A stretch of DNA of 64,000 nt from Micromonospora sp. MA102 (GTDB taxonomy: Bacteria > Actinomycetota > Actinomycetes > Mycobacteriales > Micromonosporaceae), in assembly GCF_025460765.1 (NCBI RefSeq), contig NZ_JAMWEG010000001.1, positions 310,001 to 374,000 on the forward strand, given 5' to 3'. Shown here piece by piece: positions 8,746 to 18,367 of this stretch. The position numbers and the translations under genes were made by a program. The stretch's first letter is position 1. Each line of letters opens with the position of its first letter. The notes beneath the pieces were generated by a model. The model made no database searches and was not told the DNA's origin. It saw only the letters and a list, made by a program, of their open reading frames with translations.

Positions 8746-9495
8746 ATGACGACGACGATCGCCCTGATCACCGGGGCCAACAAGGGAATCGGCCTGGCCA
8801 CCGCCCGGCAGCTCGGCGCGCGCGGGATGACCGTGCTGGTCGGCGCGCGGGACGCCGCGCGGGGCCGCGAGGCGGCGGACAAGCTGCGCGCCGAGGGGGC
8901 GGACACCCACTTCGTGCCGCTGGAGGTCACCGACGCGGCGTCGGTCGCCGCCGCGGCCGAGCTGGTCGAGCGGGAGTACGGCCACCTGGACGTGCTGGTC
9001 AACAACGCCGGCATCATCCGGGCCGACGGCGCCGGGCTGCCCAGCGAGACCACCCTCGACTCGCTGCGCGAGGTGTACGAGACGAACGTGTTCGGCGTGG
9101 TCGCGGTGACCAACGCGCTGCTGCCGCTGCTGCGCCGGGCCCCGGCCGCCCGGATCGTGAACGTCTCCAGCGAGGTCGGCTCGATCGCCGTGATGACCGA
9201 CCCGGAGGGCGCCCTGTTCGCGCTGACCTCGATCCCCTACCCGACCTCGAAGACCGCGCTGAACATGGTCACCGCCATGTACGCCAAGGAGCTGCGGGAC
9301 ACCCCGATCAAGGTGAACGCCGCCAACCCCGGCTACTGCGCCACGGACCTCAATCACCACAGCGGCTTCCGCACCGCCGAGGAGGGCGCCGAGGTGAGCG
9401 TGCACCTGGCCACCCTCCCGGCGGACGGGCCGAGCGGCCTGCTCTGGGGCTACCAGATGGACGCCGGCGGCGGCTACGGGGTGCTCCCCTGGTGA
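8746..9495 (+). CDS. Short-chain dehydrogenase/reductase (SDR)
   Basis: A 249-residue classical SDR. The cofactor motif TGANKGIG is near residues 10-17, followed by NNAG, a catalytic serine in NVSSEVG, and YPTSK carrying the Tyr and Lys. It is close to carbonyl-reductase-like SDRs that reduce aldehydes or ketones with NADPH. It is divergent from the MmyB-type regulator and its palindromic operator. The ATG at 8746 lies 44 bases after the palindrome. The substrate is unknown. Confidence 0.93.
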   Translation: MTTTIALITGANKGIGLATARQLGARGMTVLVGARDAARGREAADKLRAEGADTHFVPLEVTDAASVAAAAELVEREYGHLDVLVNNAGIIRADGAGLPSETTLDSLREVYETNVFGVVAVTNALLPLLRRAPAARIVNVSSEVGSIAVMTDPEGALFALTSIPYPTSKTALNMVTAMYAKELRDTPIKVNAANPGYCATDLNHHSGFRTAEEGAEVSVHLATLPADGPSGLLWGYQMDAGGGYGVLPW

Positions 9496-9498
9496 GGT

Positions 9499-9530
9499 TT
9501 GACTTCGCGCGCACTCGAAGGTGGAGGGTG
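9499..9530 (+). promoter_or_regulatory. MerR-type promoter/operator
   Basis: A TTGACT -35-like box at 9499 is followed by an inverted repeat CTTCG-N8-CGAAG (9503-9507 and 9516-9520) and a GGAGGGT -10-like region. A dyad inside a long spacer is the layout of promoters activated by MerR-family proteins. It lies 30-60 bases upstream of the aldo/keto reductase start at 9560. No MerR gene is next to it. Confidence 0.5.
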
Positions 9531-9559
9531 ACGGCAACGTTCTGACGGGGAGGGAACCC

Positions 9560-10543
9560 ATGCGTTACCGCACCATCGGCACCGACCCGGCCACCCGGCG
9601 CGAGGTCAGCGTGCTCAGCCTCGGCGCGATGCTGTTCGGCACCGCCACCGACGAGGCCACCTCGTACGCGATCCTCGACCGGTACGTCGAGGCCGGCGGC
9701 ACGTTCATCGACACCTCGGACAACTACGCGTTCTGGCAGAACGGGGGCCAGGGCGGGGAGAGCGAGGAGCTGCTCGGCCGCTGGCGACGCAGCCGCGGGA
9801 TCGGCGGCGAGGTGGTCATCGCCACCAAGCTCGGCGCCCGTCCCCTCGCCCCGGGCACCAGCTACCTGGACAACGCCGAGGGCCTGTCCGCCAAGGTGAT
9901 CCGCGAATCGGCCGAGCGCAGCCGCGAACGGCTCGGCGTGGAGAAGCTCGACCTGCTCTACGCGCACATCGAGGACCGGACCGTGCCGCTGGAGGAGACG
10001 GTCCACGGCTTCGCGGAGCTGGTGGCCGAGGGCACGGTCGGGCTGCTCGGCGCCAGCAACCACCGCGCCTGGCGGGTCGAGCGGGCCCGGTCGCTCGCCG
10101 CCGCGGCCGGCCTGCCCGGGTACGAGGTGCTCCAGTACCACCGCAGCTACCTGCCCCCGCGGCTGGACCTGCCGAGCGACCTGGATCCCGACGGCGACGT
10201 CGGCTGGGTCGGCCCGGACCTGGCCAGCTACCTGCGGGCGGAGCCCCAGCTCACGCTGGTGGCGTACTCGCCGCTGCTCAAGGGCGCCTACGCGAAGGCG
10301 GAACGGCTCGGCGAGGGGTACGCCCTGCCGAGCGTCCCGGGCCGGCTCGCGGCGCTGCGCGCGGTCGCCGACGAGACCGGGGCGACCGTCAACCAGGTGG
10401 TGCTCGCCTGGTTGACGGGCGGGGACGTGCCGGCGATCCCGCTGGTCGGGTTCTCCTCGGTGGCGCAGCTGGAGGAGAGCCTCGCGGCGGTCGACCTGGA
10501 GCTGACCCCGGAGCAGCGGACCCGGCTGGACACCGCCCGCTGA
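9560..10543 (+). CDS. Aldo/keto reductase (AKR, potassium-channel beta-like group)
   Basis: A 327-residue NADPH-dependent oxidoreductase with the TIM-barrel AKR signature: FIDTSDNYAFW (catalytic Asp and Tyr), ATKLG (Lys), LDLLYAHIEDR (His) and LGASNH. It belongs to the long-chain AKR group that includes YajO/Tas-like proteins. The start at 9560 has GGGGAGGG upstream. A longer frame from 9521 overlaps the promoter-like element. It is expressed alone, probably under the MerR-type site. The substrate is not predictable. Confidence 0.9.
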   Translation: MRYRTIGTDPATRREVSVLSLGAMLFGTATDEATSYAILDRYVEAGGTFIDTSDNYAFWQNGGQGGESEELLGRWRRSRGIGGEVVIATKLGARPLAPGTSYLDNAEGLSAKVIRESAERSRERLGVEKLDLLYAHIEDRTVPLEETVHGFAELVAEGTVGLLGASNHRAWRVERARSLAAAAGLPGYEVLQYHRSYLPPRLDLPSDLDPDGDVGWVGPDLASYLRAEPQLTLVAYSPLLKGAYAKAERLGEGYALPSVPGRLAALRAVADETGATVNQVVLAWLTGGDVPAIPLVGFSSVAQLEESLAAVDLELTPEQRTRLDTAR

Positions 10544-10550
10544 CGCGCGA

Positions 10551-10576
10551 CGGGGCGGGCCGGCCGGCCCGCCCCG
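10551..10576. terminator. Perfect 26-base palindromic terminator
   Basis: A perfect GC-only inverted repeat with 13-base arms and no spacer lies between the convergent aldo/keto reductase and GNAT genes. Confidence 0.7.
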
Positions 10577-10583
10577 CTGCGGG

Positions 10584-11084
10584 TCACCCGGTCAGCTCGA
10601 TCCGCCAGTCGTTGGAGCGCATGAGGTGCCCCGGCGGGTATTCGAACTCCGTCTCGCCGAGCAGCGTGAACCCGGCCTTGCGGCACACCGCGTTCGACGC
10701 CGGGTGGTCCACCGACGGGTAGGCGTGCGCGAAACGCCGGTCGCCGTGCGCTGCGGCCTCCGCGATCAGGGCGCCCACCGCCGCGCTCGCCAGCCCCCGC
10801 CCCTGGTACGCCGGCAGCACCGCCCAGCCCATCTCGTAGACCGGCTCGCCGCGCCACTCCCGCGCCCAGTAGCCGACGCTGCCCACCTTCGTCCCGTCGG
10901 GCAACCCGACGGTGAACATGTGCCCGCCGCGCGGGCCGGGGCCGCGCAGGTAGCGCTCGTGCCGGGCGATCACCTGCTCGTCGGTCTCCGGGCCGCCGGT
11001 GTGCGCCCGCACCTCCGGCGCGTTGAGCTGCCGCAGCAGCTCCAGGTCGTCGGCGCTCCACCGCGCGAGGCGTACCTCGGTCAT
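10584..11084 (-). CDS. GNAT-family N-acetyltransferase
   Basis: A 166-residue acetyltransferase of the RimJ/RimL-like GNAT branch. The acetyl-CoA loop is seen as VLPAYQGRGLASAAV, and the C-terminal motif as SNAVCRKAGFTLLGE. The ATG at 11084 has GGGGAGAGGGGG upstream. Longer frames are not supported. It is divergent from the FMN reductase gene over a 27-base palindrome. The acceptor substrate is unknown. Confidence 0.9.
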   Translation of the reverse strand: MTEVRLARWSADDLELLRQLNAPEVRAHTGGPETDEQVIARHERYLRGPGPRGGHMFTVGLPDGTKVGSVGYWAREWRGEPVYEMGWAVLPAYQGRGLASAAVGALIAEAAAHGDRRFAHAYPSVDHPASNAVCRKAGFTLLGETEFEYPPGHLMRSNDWRIELTG

Positions 11085-11132
11085 GCCGTCCCCCTCTCCC
11101 CGGCGCCGATTGAAGCAGCCGCCCCCGACACC

Positions 11133-11159
11133 GGCCCGCCAGATCCGATCTGGCGGGCC
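11133..11159. promoter_or_regulatory. 27-base perfect palindrome, probable operator
   Basis: The arms GGCCCGCCAGATC and GATCTGGCGGGCC are exact reverse complements around a single central C. The site lies between the divergent GNAT and FMN-reductase genes. The GATC-centred AT core suggests a protein-binding dyad rather than a terminator, since no gene ends here. Confidence 0.65.
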
Positions 11160-11214
11160 GCCGGTCCGCGTCTGGCGCCTGCGGGCTGAGGCCCGACACC
11201 AGCGGGAGGGGAGC

Positions 11215-11769
11215 ATGACGCCGTTGCGGCTCGCCGTGATCATCGGCAGCACCCGGGAGGGACGGATCGGCGACCGGATCGGTCGCTGGTTCGTCGCGCA
11301 GGCACGCCGCCGCGAAGGGCTGGCGGTGACCGTGCTCGACCTCGCCGGGTACGACTTCCCGGCCAGCCTGCCGGCCGAGCCCACGGCGGCCATGCGGTCG
11401 TTCGCGCGGGAGGTGAACCGGGCGGACGCGTTCGTGGTGGTCACCCCGGAGTACAACCACAGCTTCCCGGCGTCGTTGAAACAGGCGATCGACTACGCCT
11501 ACGACGAGTGGCAGGCCAAGCCGGTCGGGTTCGTGTCGTACGGCTGCCGCTCGGTCGGCCTGCACGCGGTCGACCAGCTCCGGACCGTGTTCACCGCCCT
11601 GCACGCGACGACAGTGCGCGACAGCGTCGGCGTCGACCTGCTCGACGGCGAGCCGACGGGGCGGGCCGAGGAGCGGCTCCGGCAGGACGCCCGGGTGCTC
11701 CTCGACGAGCTGTGCTGGTGGGGCCTGGCGCTGCGCGAGGGCCGCGCGGCGCGCCCGTACGTCTCCTGA
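11215..11769 (+). CDS. NADPH-dependent FMN reductase
   Basis: A 184-residue flavodoxin-fold reductase. The FMN phosphate loop [12 protein letters not shown] is near the N-terminus, followed by [21 protein letters not shown], the family's strongest motif. It is similar to chromate/quinone/azo reductases and supplies reduced FMN or reduces quinone-like compounds in the cytoplasm. GGGAGGGG precedes the ATG. The DrrA-like ABC gene starts 28 bases downstream, so the two may be cotranscribed. Confidence 0.93.
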   Translation: MTPLRLAVIIGSTREGRIGDRIGRWFVAQARRREGLAVTVLDLAGYDFPASLPAEPTAAMRSFAREVNRADAFVVVTPEYNHSFPASLKQAIDYAYDEWQAKPVGFVSYGCRSVGLHAVDQLRTVFTALHATTVRDSVGVDLLDGEPTGRAEERLRQDARVLLDELCWWGLALREGRAARPYVS

Positions 11770-11797
11770 GATGGACCGACGAAGAGAGGTAGTGATC

Positions 11798-12811
11798 ATG
11801 AGTAACCGGAACACCGGCCTGGCCGTCGAGGCCGACGGCCTGGTCCGGTCGTTCGGCTCGACCCGCGCGCTGGACGGCCTGGACCTCCAGGTCCCCGCCG
11901 GGACCGTCTACGGCCTGCTCGGGCCGAACGGCGCCGGCAAGACCACCGCGGTACGGGTGCTGGCCACGCTCCTGCGCCCGGACGGCGGGCGGGCCCGCGT
12001 CTTCGGCCACGACGTCGTCGCCGAGGCGGACGCGGTCCGCGCCCGGGTCAGCCTGACCGGCCAGTACGCCTCGCTCGACGAGGACCTGACCGGCGCGGAG
12101 AACCTGGTCCTGCTGGGCCGGCTGCTCGGCCTGGGCCGGCCGGCGGCACGGCAGCGGGCCGACCGCCTGCTCGCCGCGTTCGGGCTGACCGAGGCGGCCG
12201 GGCGGCAGGTGAAGAAGTACTCGGGCGGGATGCGGCGGCGGATCGACATCGCGGCGAGCATCCTCAACACCCCGGACCTGCTCTTCCTCGACGAGCCGAC
12301 GACCGGGCTGGACCCGCGCAGCCGCAACCAGGTGTGGGAGATCATCCGGGCGGTGGTCGCCCACGGCACCACCGTGCTGCTGACCACCCAGTACCTGGAC
12401 GAGGCCGATCAGCTCGCCGGCCGCATCGCGGTGGTCGACCACGGCCGGGTGATCGCGGAGGGCACCCCGGGCGAGCTCAAGTCGTCGGTCGGCTCGGGCA
12501 CCGTCCACGTGCGACTGCGCGACGCCGGGGAGCGACCCCGGGCCGAGCAGGTGCTGCGGACGGCGCTGGGCGTGCCGGTGCAGCTCGCGGCGGACCCGGT
12601 GGCGCTGACCGCCCGGGTCGGCGAGGACGGCACCGACCTGGAGGCCGGCGAGCAGGCCGCGCGCGCCCTCGGCGAGCTGGCCCGGGCCGGCATCGTGGTG
12701 GACGACTTCTCCCTCGGCCAGCCGAGCCTGGACGAGGTGTTCCTGGCCCTGACCGACCACCCCGCCGTCGGGGCCGACGAGCGGGACGACGAACTGGAGG
12801 CGGCCCGATGA
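11798..12811 (+). CDS. ABC transporter ATPase, DrrA-like
   Basis: A 337-residue ATPase of the daunorubicin-resistance (DrrA) subfamily. Visible motifs are Walker [10 protein letters not shown], signature YSGGMRRR and Walker [17 protein letters not shown], followed by the DrrA-type C-terminal extension with a final LDEVFLALT. It energises export of a hydrophobic compound with the permease encoded next. GAGAGGT precedes the ATG at 11798. An in-frame ATG at 11771 lacks a site. The stop overlaps the permease start (ATGA), so the two are translationally coupled. Confidence 0.95.
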   Translation: MSNRNTGLAVEADGLVRSFGSTRALDGLDLQVPAGTVYGLLGPNGAGKTTAVRVLATLLRPDGGRARVFGHDVVAEADAVRARVSLTGQYASLDEDLTGAENLVLLGRLLGLGRPAARQRADRLLAAFGLTEAAGRQVKKYSGGMRRRIDIAASILNTPDLLFLDEPTTGLDPRSRNQVWEIIRAVVAHGTTVLLTTQYLDEADQLAGRIAVVDHGRVIAEGTPGELKSSVGSGTVHVRLRDAGERPRAEQVLRTALGVPVQLAADPVALTARVGEDGTDLEAGEQAARALGELARAGIVVDDFSLGQPSLDEVFLALTDHPAVGADERDDELEAAR

Positions 12812-13662
12812 GCGACACCGCGACCACGACCGGGCGCCCGCCGTCCGTCTACGTGCCGTCCGCCGAGGCGCTGGCCACGGTCCTCGCCCCGGGCGAGCGA
12901 CCGCCGAGGCCGGGCGCGCTGGCCGCGTCGCTGACCTTCGGCTGGCGGGCCATGCTGAAGATCAAGCACGTGCCCGAGCAGTTGTTCGACGTGACCGCGT
13001 TCCCGATCATCATGGTGCTGATGTTCACGTACCTGTTCGGCGGCGCCCTCGCCGACAGCCCGCGGGACTACCTGCAGTTCTTCCTGCCCGGCATCATGGT
13101 GACCAGCGTCGTGATGATCACCATGTACACCGGTGTCGGGTTGAACAACGACATCGAGAAGGGCGTCTTCGACCGCATCCGCACCCTGCCGGTCTGGCGG
13201 CCCGCCGCACTGGTCGGCATGATCTTCGGGGACGTGCTGCGCTACGTGCTCGCCGCGGTGGTCATCCTCTGCGTCGGGCTGGCGCTCGGATTCCGGCCCG
13301 CCGGCGGGCCCGTCGGCGTCCTGGCCGGCATCGGCCTGCTGGTGATCTTCTCGTTCGCGTTCTCCTGGGTGTGGACGTTCTTCGGCCTGGTGCTGCGCAG
13401 CGAGAAGTCGGTCATGGGGGTCAGCATGATGGTGCTGTTCCCGCTGACCTTCCTGAGCAACGTCTTCGTCGACCCGGCCACCATGCCGGGCTGGCTCCAG
13501 GCGTTCGTCAAGGCCAACCCGGTCACCCACCTGGTCGCGGCCGTGCGCGCCGCCATGGCCGGGTCGACGGACGCGACGAACACGATGTGGCTGCTGTTGT
13601 GGAGCGCCGGGTTCGTGGCCGTCTTCGGCACGCTGACCATGTACCGCTACAACCGCCGCTGA
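12808..13662 (+). CDS. ABC transporter permease, DrrB-like (ABC-2 type)
   Basis: A 284-residue integral membrane protein of the ABC-2/DrrB family, with about six membrane segments from residue 65 onward, including the conserved [19 protein letters not shown] region and the C-terminal [12 protein letters not shown] motif. The long polar N-terminus (about 50 residues) is cytoplasmic. It is the membrane partner of the overlapping DrrA-like ATPase and probably exports a drug or a lipid-like metabolite. A perfect 42-base palindrome follows. Confidence 0.95.
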   Translation: MSDTATTTGRPPSVYVPSAEALATVLAPGERPPRPGALAASLTFGWRAMLKIKHVPEQLFDVTAFPIIMVLMFTYLFGGALADSPRDYLQFFLPGIMVTSVVMITMYTGVGLNNDIEKGVFDRIRTLPVWRPAALVGMIFGDVLRYVLAAVVILCVGLALGFRPAGGPVGVLAGIGLLVIFSFAFSWVWTFFGLVLRSEKSVMGVSMMVLFPLTFLSNVFVDPATMPGWLQAFVKANPVTHLVAAVRAAMAGSTDATNTMWLLLWSAGFVAVFGTLTMYRYNRR

Positions 13663-13668
13663 TCAGAC

Positions 13669-13710
13669 GGGACGGCGGGGGTGTCGCCGCGGCGACACCC
13701 CCGCCGTCCC
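13669..13710. terminator. Perfect 42-base palindromic terminator
   Basis: The GGGACGGCGGGGGTGTCGCC arm is matched exactly by its reverse complement, giving a 42-base perfect palindrome centred at 13689/13690 between convergent genes. It is a strong candidate for a bidirectional terminator. Confidence 0.8.
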
Positions 13711-13714
13711 GGCC

Positions 13715-14713
13715 CTACCGGACGCGGTTCGCCCACCGCCAGTTGTGCACGAAGCCGTGCTTGACACCGCCGAAGAAGTAGGCCCACACGGGGCTCGTGG
13801 CGTACGGGCCGATCTCGTCGAACATGGCCTTGGCCTCGTCCCGGCGGTCGGACAGCGAGTAGGCGAGGGCGAGCCAGTTGCGGCACACCATCGCGTCGCC
13901 GTGCCGGGGCGGGCCTGCCGCTCGCCACTTCGCCGCGCAGGCGTCGTACTCCTGCCGCACCTCGGGGCGCTGGAAGTACCGGCGGCAGGCCAGCACCCCT
14001 TCCGGTGTGGGGGTGCCCCAGTTGAACTCGCGCATGGCGTACTCGAAGTGCGCGAACAGGGGCAGCAGGGTGACCGCGGTCCCGGGCGGCGCGGCGGCCG
14101 CAACGGCCCGGGCCAGGCCGAACATCTCGTCGTGCGAGCCGTACCACTTCTCGCAGAGGAAACTCACCGCCGCCAGGTGGACCCCCAGGTTGAACGGGTC
14201 ACGATGCCGGGCCTCGGTGAACGCCTGGTGGAACTCCGCCTGCCGCGAGCGGCCGTCGGAGAACATCGCCCACAGCACGTCGATCCACGGCACCGGATCG
14301 TGGGGCGCGAGGGCGATGGCCCGGCGCGCGGCGACCGCGGCCTGGGCCGACAGGTCGGCGAAACCCTGGAACTGCTCCCGGGTGGTGTCGCTGGCCGGGG
14401 CTGAACCCCGCGCGCGGCCCGCTTGTTCCGCGAGCGTCGCGGCGTGCAGGACGGCGGCGGTCGGATCGTCGGGAGCGGACGCCAGCCAGGCGTCCAGCCA
14501 CGTGTCGTCGGCGGCCGCGTCGCTGAGGACCGAGACCCGGCGGGCGCGGCGCTCCCAGTCGGAGCCGGCGGCCTCGATCACGTCGCGGGCGGCACGCCAG
14601 TCGGCGGACGCCTTGTCCCGCGCTGCACGCAGCTCCAGGTCGTCGAGGGCTCGGTCCAGGTCGACAACCGGCTCGACCGGCCGCTGACCACGGCTGAAGG
14701 GGTTCCGGAACAT
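13715..14713 (-). CDS. Conserved hypothetical protein, TPR-like helical
   Basis: A 332-residue cytoplasmic protein, alpha-helical throughout, with repeated small-residue helix pairs (WLDAWLASAPDDPTAAVLHAATLA; ARRAIALAPHDPVPWIDVLWAMF) resembling tetratricopeptide or DUF4034-type scaffolds. The end has tryptophan-rich segments (WAYFFGGVKHGFVHNWRWA). No catalytic motif or signal peptide is visible. It has a charged N-terminus and is monocistronic. Function unknown; protein binding is a guess from the fold. Confidence 0.75.
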   Translation of the reverse strand: MFRNPFSRGQRPVEPVVDLDRALDDLELRAARDKASADWRAARDVIEAAGSDWERRARRVSVLSDAAADDTWLDAWLASAPDDPTAAVLHAATLAEQAGRARGSAPASDTTREQFQGFADLSAQAAVAARRAIALAPHDPVPWIDVLWAMFSDGRSRQAEFHQAFTEARHRDPFNLGVHLAAVSFLCEKWYGSHDEMFGLARAVAAAAPPGTAVTLLPLFAHFEYAMREFNWGTPTPEGVLACRRYFQRPEVRQEYDACAAKWRAAGPPRHGDAMVCRNWLALAYSLSDRRDEAKAMFDEIGPYATSPVWAYFFGGVKHGFVHNWRWANRVR

Positions 14714-14795
14714 CGGCGGATCATATGCCCCTCGGACCCGGTCGTGGGGGTCGGCCGGGCTGGTAGTTGATCATTGTCGATCCCGGGCCGTGGGC

Positions 14796-17700
14796 TCAGC
14801 GGCTGGCCGCCTCACCAGCCTCGGAGAGGCGCCAGGGCACGGGCTCGGTGGGCAGGTAGCGGCAGGAGCTGCCGGTGGAGACGGTGGCGCGCAGATGCTC
14901 GGCGAGCGCCGGATGCCGCTCGTCCAGCCGGCGCAGCGTGTCACGGATCCGGGCCGTCACCGCCTTGCGGGCCCGCTCGGCCTCGTCGCCGAGCCGGCGG
15001 GTGCGCCCGGCCAGCCCGGCCGCGGCGCGCAGCTCGGCCAGCAACGCGGTGCGCTCAGCGTCCAGGGCTGCCACCTTCCGGTCGTCGCCGCGCGCGGCGG
15101 CCCGGTCGATCTCGTCGTCGAGCCGTTGCAGGTGGCGCCGGTAGCGGGCCCTGGCCTCGTCGTCGAGCACCGGGTCACCGCCGAGTCGCCGGGCGGCGAC
15201 CAGCTCCGGCCCGGCGGCGGGGTCGAGCAGCTCGACCACGGGCACGTCGACGCCGGGCCGGCCCAGCAGCAGCCGCAGGTCGTGCAGGCCCTTCGCATCG
15301 GGCAGGTGCACCACCGTGCCGCCGTACGCGAGCCGCCACACGGCCCCGTCCCGCCGGAACTCGGGCTCGGCGTCGGCGTCGGCCGTACCGGCCCGGTCAC
15401 CGCTCACGACGCCGGAACCGGCCGCGGCCAGGTGGCCCGCTCCGGCCAGCACCGCGATGACGTGAGCAGCTCCGGCCGGTGCCCGCGCCGGAACGCCGAC
15501 GTCCGCGTCCGGTGGTCGTCCCACGGTTTCCGGAGTGCCGGGAGTCAGCGCCTCCACCTCGCCCAGCCGGTGCAGGACCTGGGTCATGCCGACTGCCTGC
15601 GCCTCGGCCGCCGTGTCGGCGCGCAGCCGGACCGCCGTGGCCGCGTCGCCGGGCCGCCCGCGTGCGGTCAGGGCGGCCACCAGCCCGGCCCGGCTGAGCA
15701 GCGACCACGGCCGGGCACCCATCCGGTCGGCGGCGTCGCGGGCGGCCTCGTAGCCGGCCACGGCGTCGTCCCACCGCTGCTCGGCGGCGTCGACGGCGGC
15801 CAGCCAGAGGTCGACCGGGCCGCTGATGTCGCAGCCGAAGAACGCCGCCATCCACCGGCCCCGGTGCGGCTCCAGCGCCACCCGCACCTCGGCGCAGCGG
15901 CGGGGATCGGCGCTCGCGGCCGCCGCCTGTGCCCGCAGCCGCAGCCACAGCGGCGACACCGGCCGCGGGTACGTGGTGCCGGCCGCCTCGATCCCGGCCG
16001 TGAGCCGCACGGCGGTGCCCGCGTCGCCCCGCTCGGCGGCCGTGATGGCCCGGAGCAGCTCCCGCTGCGGGTGACCGGCCGCGACCGGCTCGTCGAGCAG
16101 GGCCTCCGCCTCGGCGAGGCGACCCCGGAGCAGCAGCAGGCACCAGCGCAGGTGCTGACCCATGAAGGCGTGGTCGGAGTGCTCCCACTCCCCGTACCCG
16201 TCCATCTCGGCGAAGTGCGCCTCGGCGGCGGCGAAGTCACCGCGGAACCCGGCGATGATGCCGCTGTCGATGGCCGCGGCCATCCGCTGGCGGGCGACCT
16301 CGCCCTGCCGGCAGCCGGTGACGAACGCGGTCAGCTCGTCGTGGAAGCGCGGGTCGCCGAGCTCCAGCAGCGCGACCCAGCGCAGCGAGGTGGCCCACAG
16401 CTCGGTCTCCCGGTCGCCGGTGCGGCGGGCCACCTCCCGGATCTCCGCGGTGACCACCGCCCGGTCCTCGGCGGTGCCGAGCCCCCAGGTGGTGTCGTGC
16501 CGGGCCCACAGGCTGAAGGTGAGCGCCTCGTCGTCGCGGCCGTGCCGGGCCAGCGTCTCGGTGGCGGTGATCAGGTCGGTGACCAGTGCGCTCGTCCCCC
16601 GGCCGGGCTCGGGCTCACCGATCAGCCGCCCGTACGCCTCGCGCACCAGCTCGGCGGCGCCCGTGCGGCGGTGGGCCGCCGCGTCCTGCCGGTGCGCGGT
16701 GAGCGCGACGCGGGCCAGCACGGCCGGCTCGTCCAGCGGGCGGGCCAGCGCCGCCGCGTCCACGAGCAGGCGCTCGGCCTCGTCCGGCGTGCCGACGTGC
16801 TGCAGCTGCTGGGCCAGCTCCAGCATGAGCTTGACCCGGCGGGCCGGCTCCTCGGCGACCTCCAGCGCGCGCCGGAAGTGCTGCACCGACTCCTCCACGG
16901 CCAGCCGGCCGCCGGCGTCCCGGGCGGCGGCGACCAGCAGCTCGACGGTGCGCGCCGGGTCGAGGTCGGCGCCGGCGAGCCAGGCGTGGCGGGCCAGGTC
17001 GGCCGGGATGAGCCGCTCGGCCAGCGCCGCCGACCGGTCGACGGCGCGGACCACGGCGGCGTGCCGGGCACGCCGCTCGGCGTCGCCCAACCCGTCGTAG
17101 AGGGTCTCTCGGACCAGGTCGTGGGCGAAGGCGAACCGGCCGCCGCCCCGGGCCAGCACGAGCCGGGCGGAGGCCGCGCGGTCGAGCAGCCGGTCCACCT
17201 GCGCGACGGGACCGGGTACGCAGGCCGCGAGGACCTGCCGGTGGAAGTCCCGGCCGAGTACGGCGGCCACGGTGAGCGCCTCGACCACCGGGGCGGGCAA
17301 CTGGTCGAGCCGTCGGCGCACCGCCGCCCGCACGCCGGGCGCGATGGTGGTGGCCAGGCCGTCGGTGTGCCACAGCCGGGCGGTCTGCTCGACGAAGAAC
17401 GGGTTGCCGCCGGTGCGCCGGTGCACCTCGTCGACGAGGTCGTCCGCCGGGTCGCGGCCGGCGGTGCGGCGGATCAGCGCGGCCACCTCGTCGCGGGCCA
17501 GGCCGGTCAGCGTGATGGTGGTGGCTTTGGCGGTCAGCGGCAGCAGCAGCGGCCGGAGCCGGTGGTCGCCGGACTCGACCTCGGCGTCCCGGTAGGTGCC
17601 GACCAGCAGCAGCCGTTCGAACCAGGTGTGCTGGGTGGCGAACTGGAGCAGCCGCATCGAGGCCGGATCGGCCCAGTGCAGGTCGTCGAGGACGACCACG

Positions 17701-18146
17701 ACCGGCCGGTGCTGGGCGACGGCCACCAGCGCGGTGGTCACGGCGTCGTGCAGGGCGAACTCGGCACGGCCGCCGTCGTCACCCGGCACCTCCCCGACCG
17801 GCTCGGCGCCGGTGCCCTCGCCGAGCAGTGCCGCGAGCCCGGGCCCGGCGGCATCCTGCGCCCGGGCCCAGTCGTCGGGGTGGCGGCCCAGGCGGCGCAA
17901 CACCTGCACCCAGGGCCAGTAACCGGGGGCGCTGTCGGAGTCCCAGCACGCCGCGCCGAGCACCAGCGCCCCGCGCCGCCGGGCCTCGTCGGCGACCGCG
18001 CTCACCAGCGTGGTCTTGCCGATGCCCGGCTCGCCCGTGACCAGGACGAGGCCGCCGTGGCTGGTGGTCACCCGGTCCACTTCGGCGCGCAGCAGGGCCG
18101 CGGGGTGTTCCCGCCCGATGATCGCCTCGCCGAACCGCGGCTCCAT
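14796..18146 (-). CDS. Large AAA/STAND-type ATPase regulator
   Basis: A 1,116-residue ATP-binding protein. The AAA_16-type module has Walker A GEPGIGKT at 38-45 and Walker B VVVVLDDLHWAD, then FFVEQTARLW and FAHDLVRETLYDG, as in LuxR/MalT-like and adenylate-cyclase-associated ATPases. A long helical TPR-like region follows. The C-terminus carries the VWRLAYGGTVVHLPDAKGLHDLRLL module and a coiled coil instead of a LuxR DNA-binding domain. The ATG at 18146 follows GGGAGG. It is probably a signal-sensing switch; DNA binding is not evident. No partner gene is adjacent. Confidence 0.85.
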   Translation of the reverse strand: MEPRFGEAIIGREHPAALLRAEVDRVTTSHGGLVLVTGEPGIGKTTLVSAVADEARRRGALVLGAACWDSDSAPGYWPWVQVLRRLGRHPDDWARAQDAAGPGLAALLGEGTGAEPVGEVPGDDGGRAEFALHDAVTTALVAVAQHRPVVVVLDDLHWADPASMRLLQFATQHTWFERLLLVGTYRDAEVESGDHRLRPLLLPLTAKATTITLTGLARDEVAALIRRTAGRDPADDLVDEVHRRTGGNPFFVEQTARLWHTDGLATTIAPGVRAAVRRRLDQLPAPVVEALTVAAVLGRDFHRQVLAACVPGPVAQVDRLLDRAASARLVLARGGGRFAFAHDLVRETLYDGLGDAERRARHAAVVRAVDRSAALAERLIPADLARHAWLAGADLDPARTVELLVAAARDAGGRLAVEESVQHFRRALEVAEEPARRVKLMLELAQQLQHVGTPDEAERLLVDAAALARPLDEPAVLARVALTAHRQDAAAHRRTGAAELVREAYGRLIGEPEPGRGTSALVTDLITATETLARHGRDDEALTFSLWARHDTTWGLGTAEDRAVVTAEIREVARRTGDRETELWATSLRWVALLELGDPRFHDELTAFVTGCRQGEVARQRMAAAIDSGIIAGFRGDFAAAEAHFAEMDGYGEWEHSDHAFMGQHLRWCLLLLRGRLAEAEALLDEPVAAGHPQRELLRAITAAERGDAGTAVRLTAGIEAAGTTYPRPVSPLWLRLRAQAAAASADPRRCAEVRVALEPHRGRWMAAFFGCDISGPVDLWLAAVDAAEQRWDDAVAGYEAARDAADRMGARPWSLLSRAGLVAALTARGRPGDAATAVRLRADTAAEAQAVGMTQVLHRLGEVEALTPGTPETVGRPPDADVGVPARAPAGAAHVIAVLAGAGHLAAAGSGVVSGDRAGTADADAEPEFRRDGAVWRLAYGGTVVHLPDAKGLHDLRLLLGRPGVDVPVVELLDPAAGPELVAARRLGGDPVLDDEARARYRRHLQRLDDEIDRAAARGDDRKVAALDAERTALLAELRAAAGLAGRTRRLGDEAERARKAVTARIRDTLRRLDERHPALAEHLRATVSTGSSCRYLPTEPVPWRLSEAGEAASR

Positions 18147-18367
18147 GACCTCCCGACGGTAGTCGACCGGTCCGACAACGCGGGGGACCCGGACACCGAG
18201 GACCAGCGAGGGCACCTGGTCGGCAGCGGCACGCTGACCCGCCTGTCGGCCCACCGCACCGGAGCGCTGCTGCCGCACCACAGCCGTGACACGTGCCGAC
18301 GTCAGCGACTGCCGTGGCCGGGTCAGGGGTCAGGACTAGCGGTGGAGGCAGCGGGTAACCGCGGCCC

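Noticed and set aside
13669..13710. The 42-base palindrome as a protein operator
   Set aside because: It lies between convergent gene ends, not promoters, so terminator is the better explanation.
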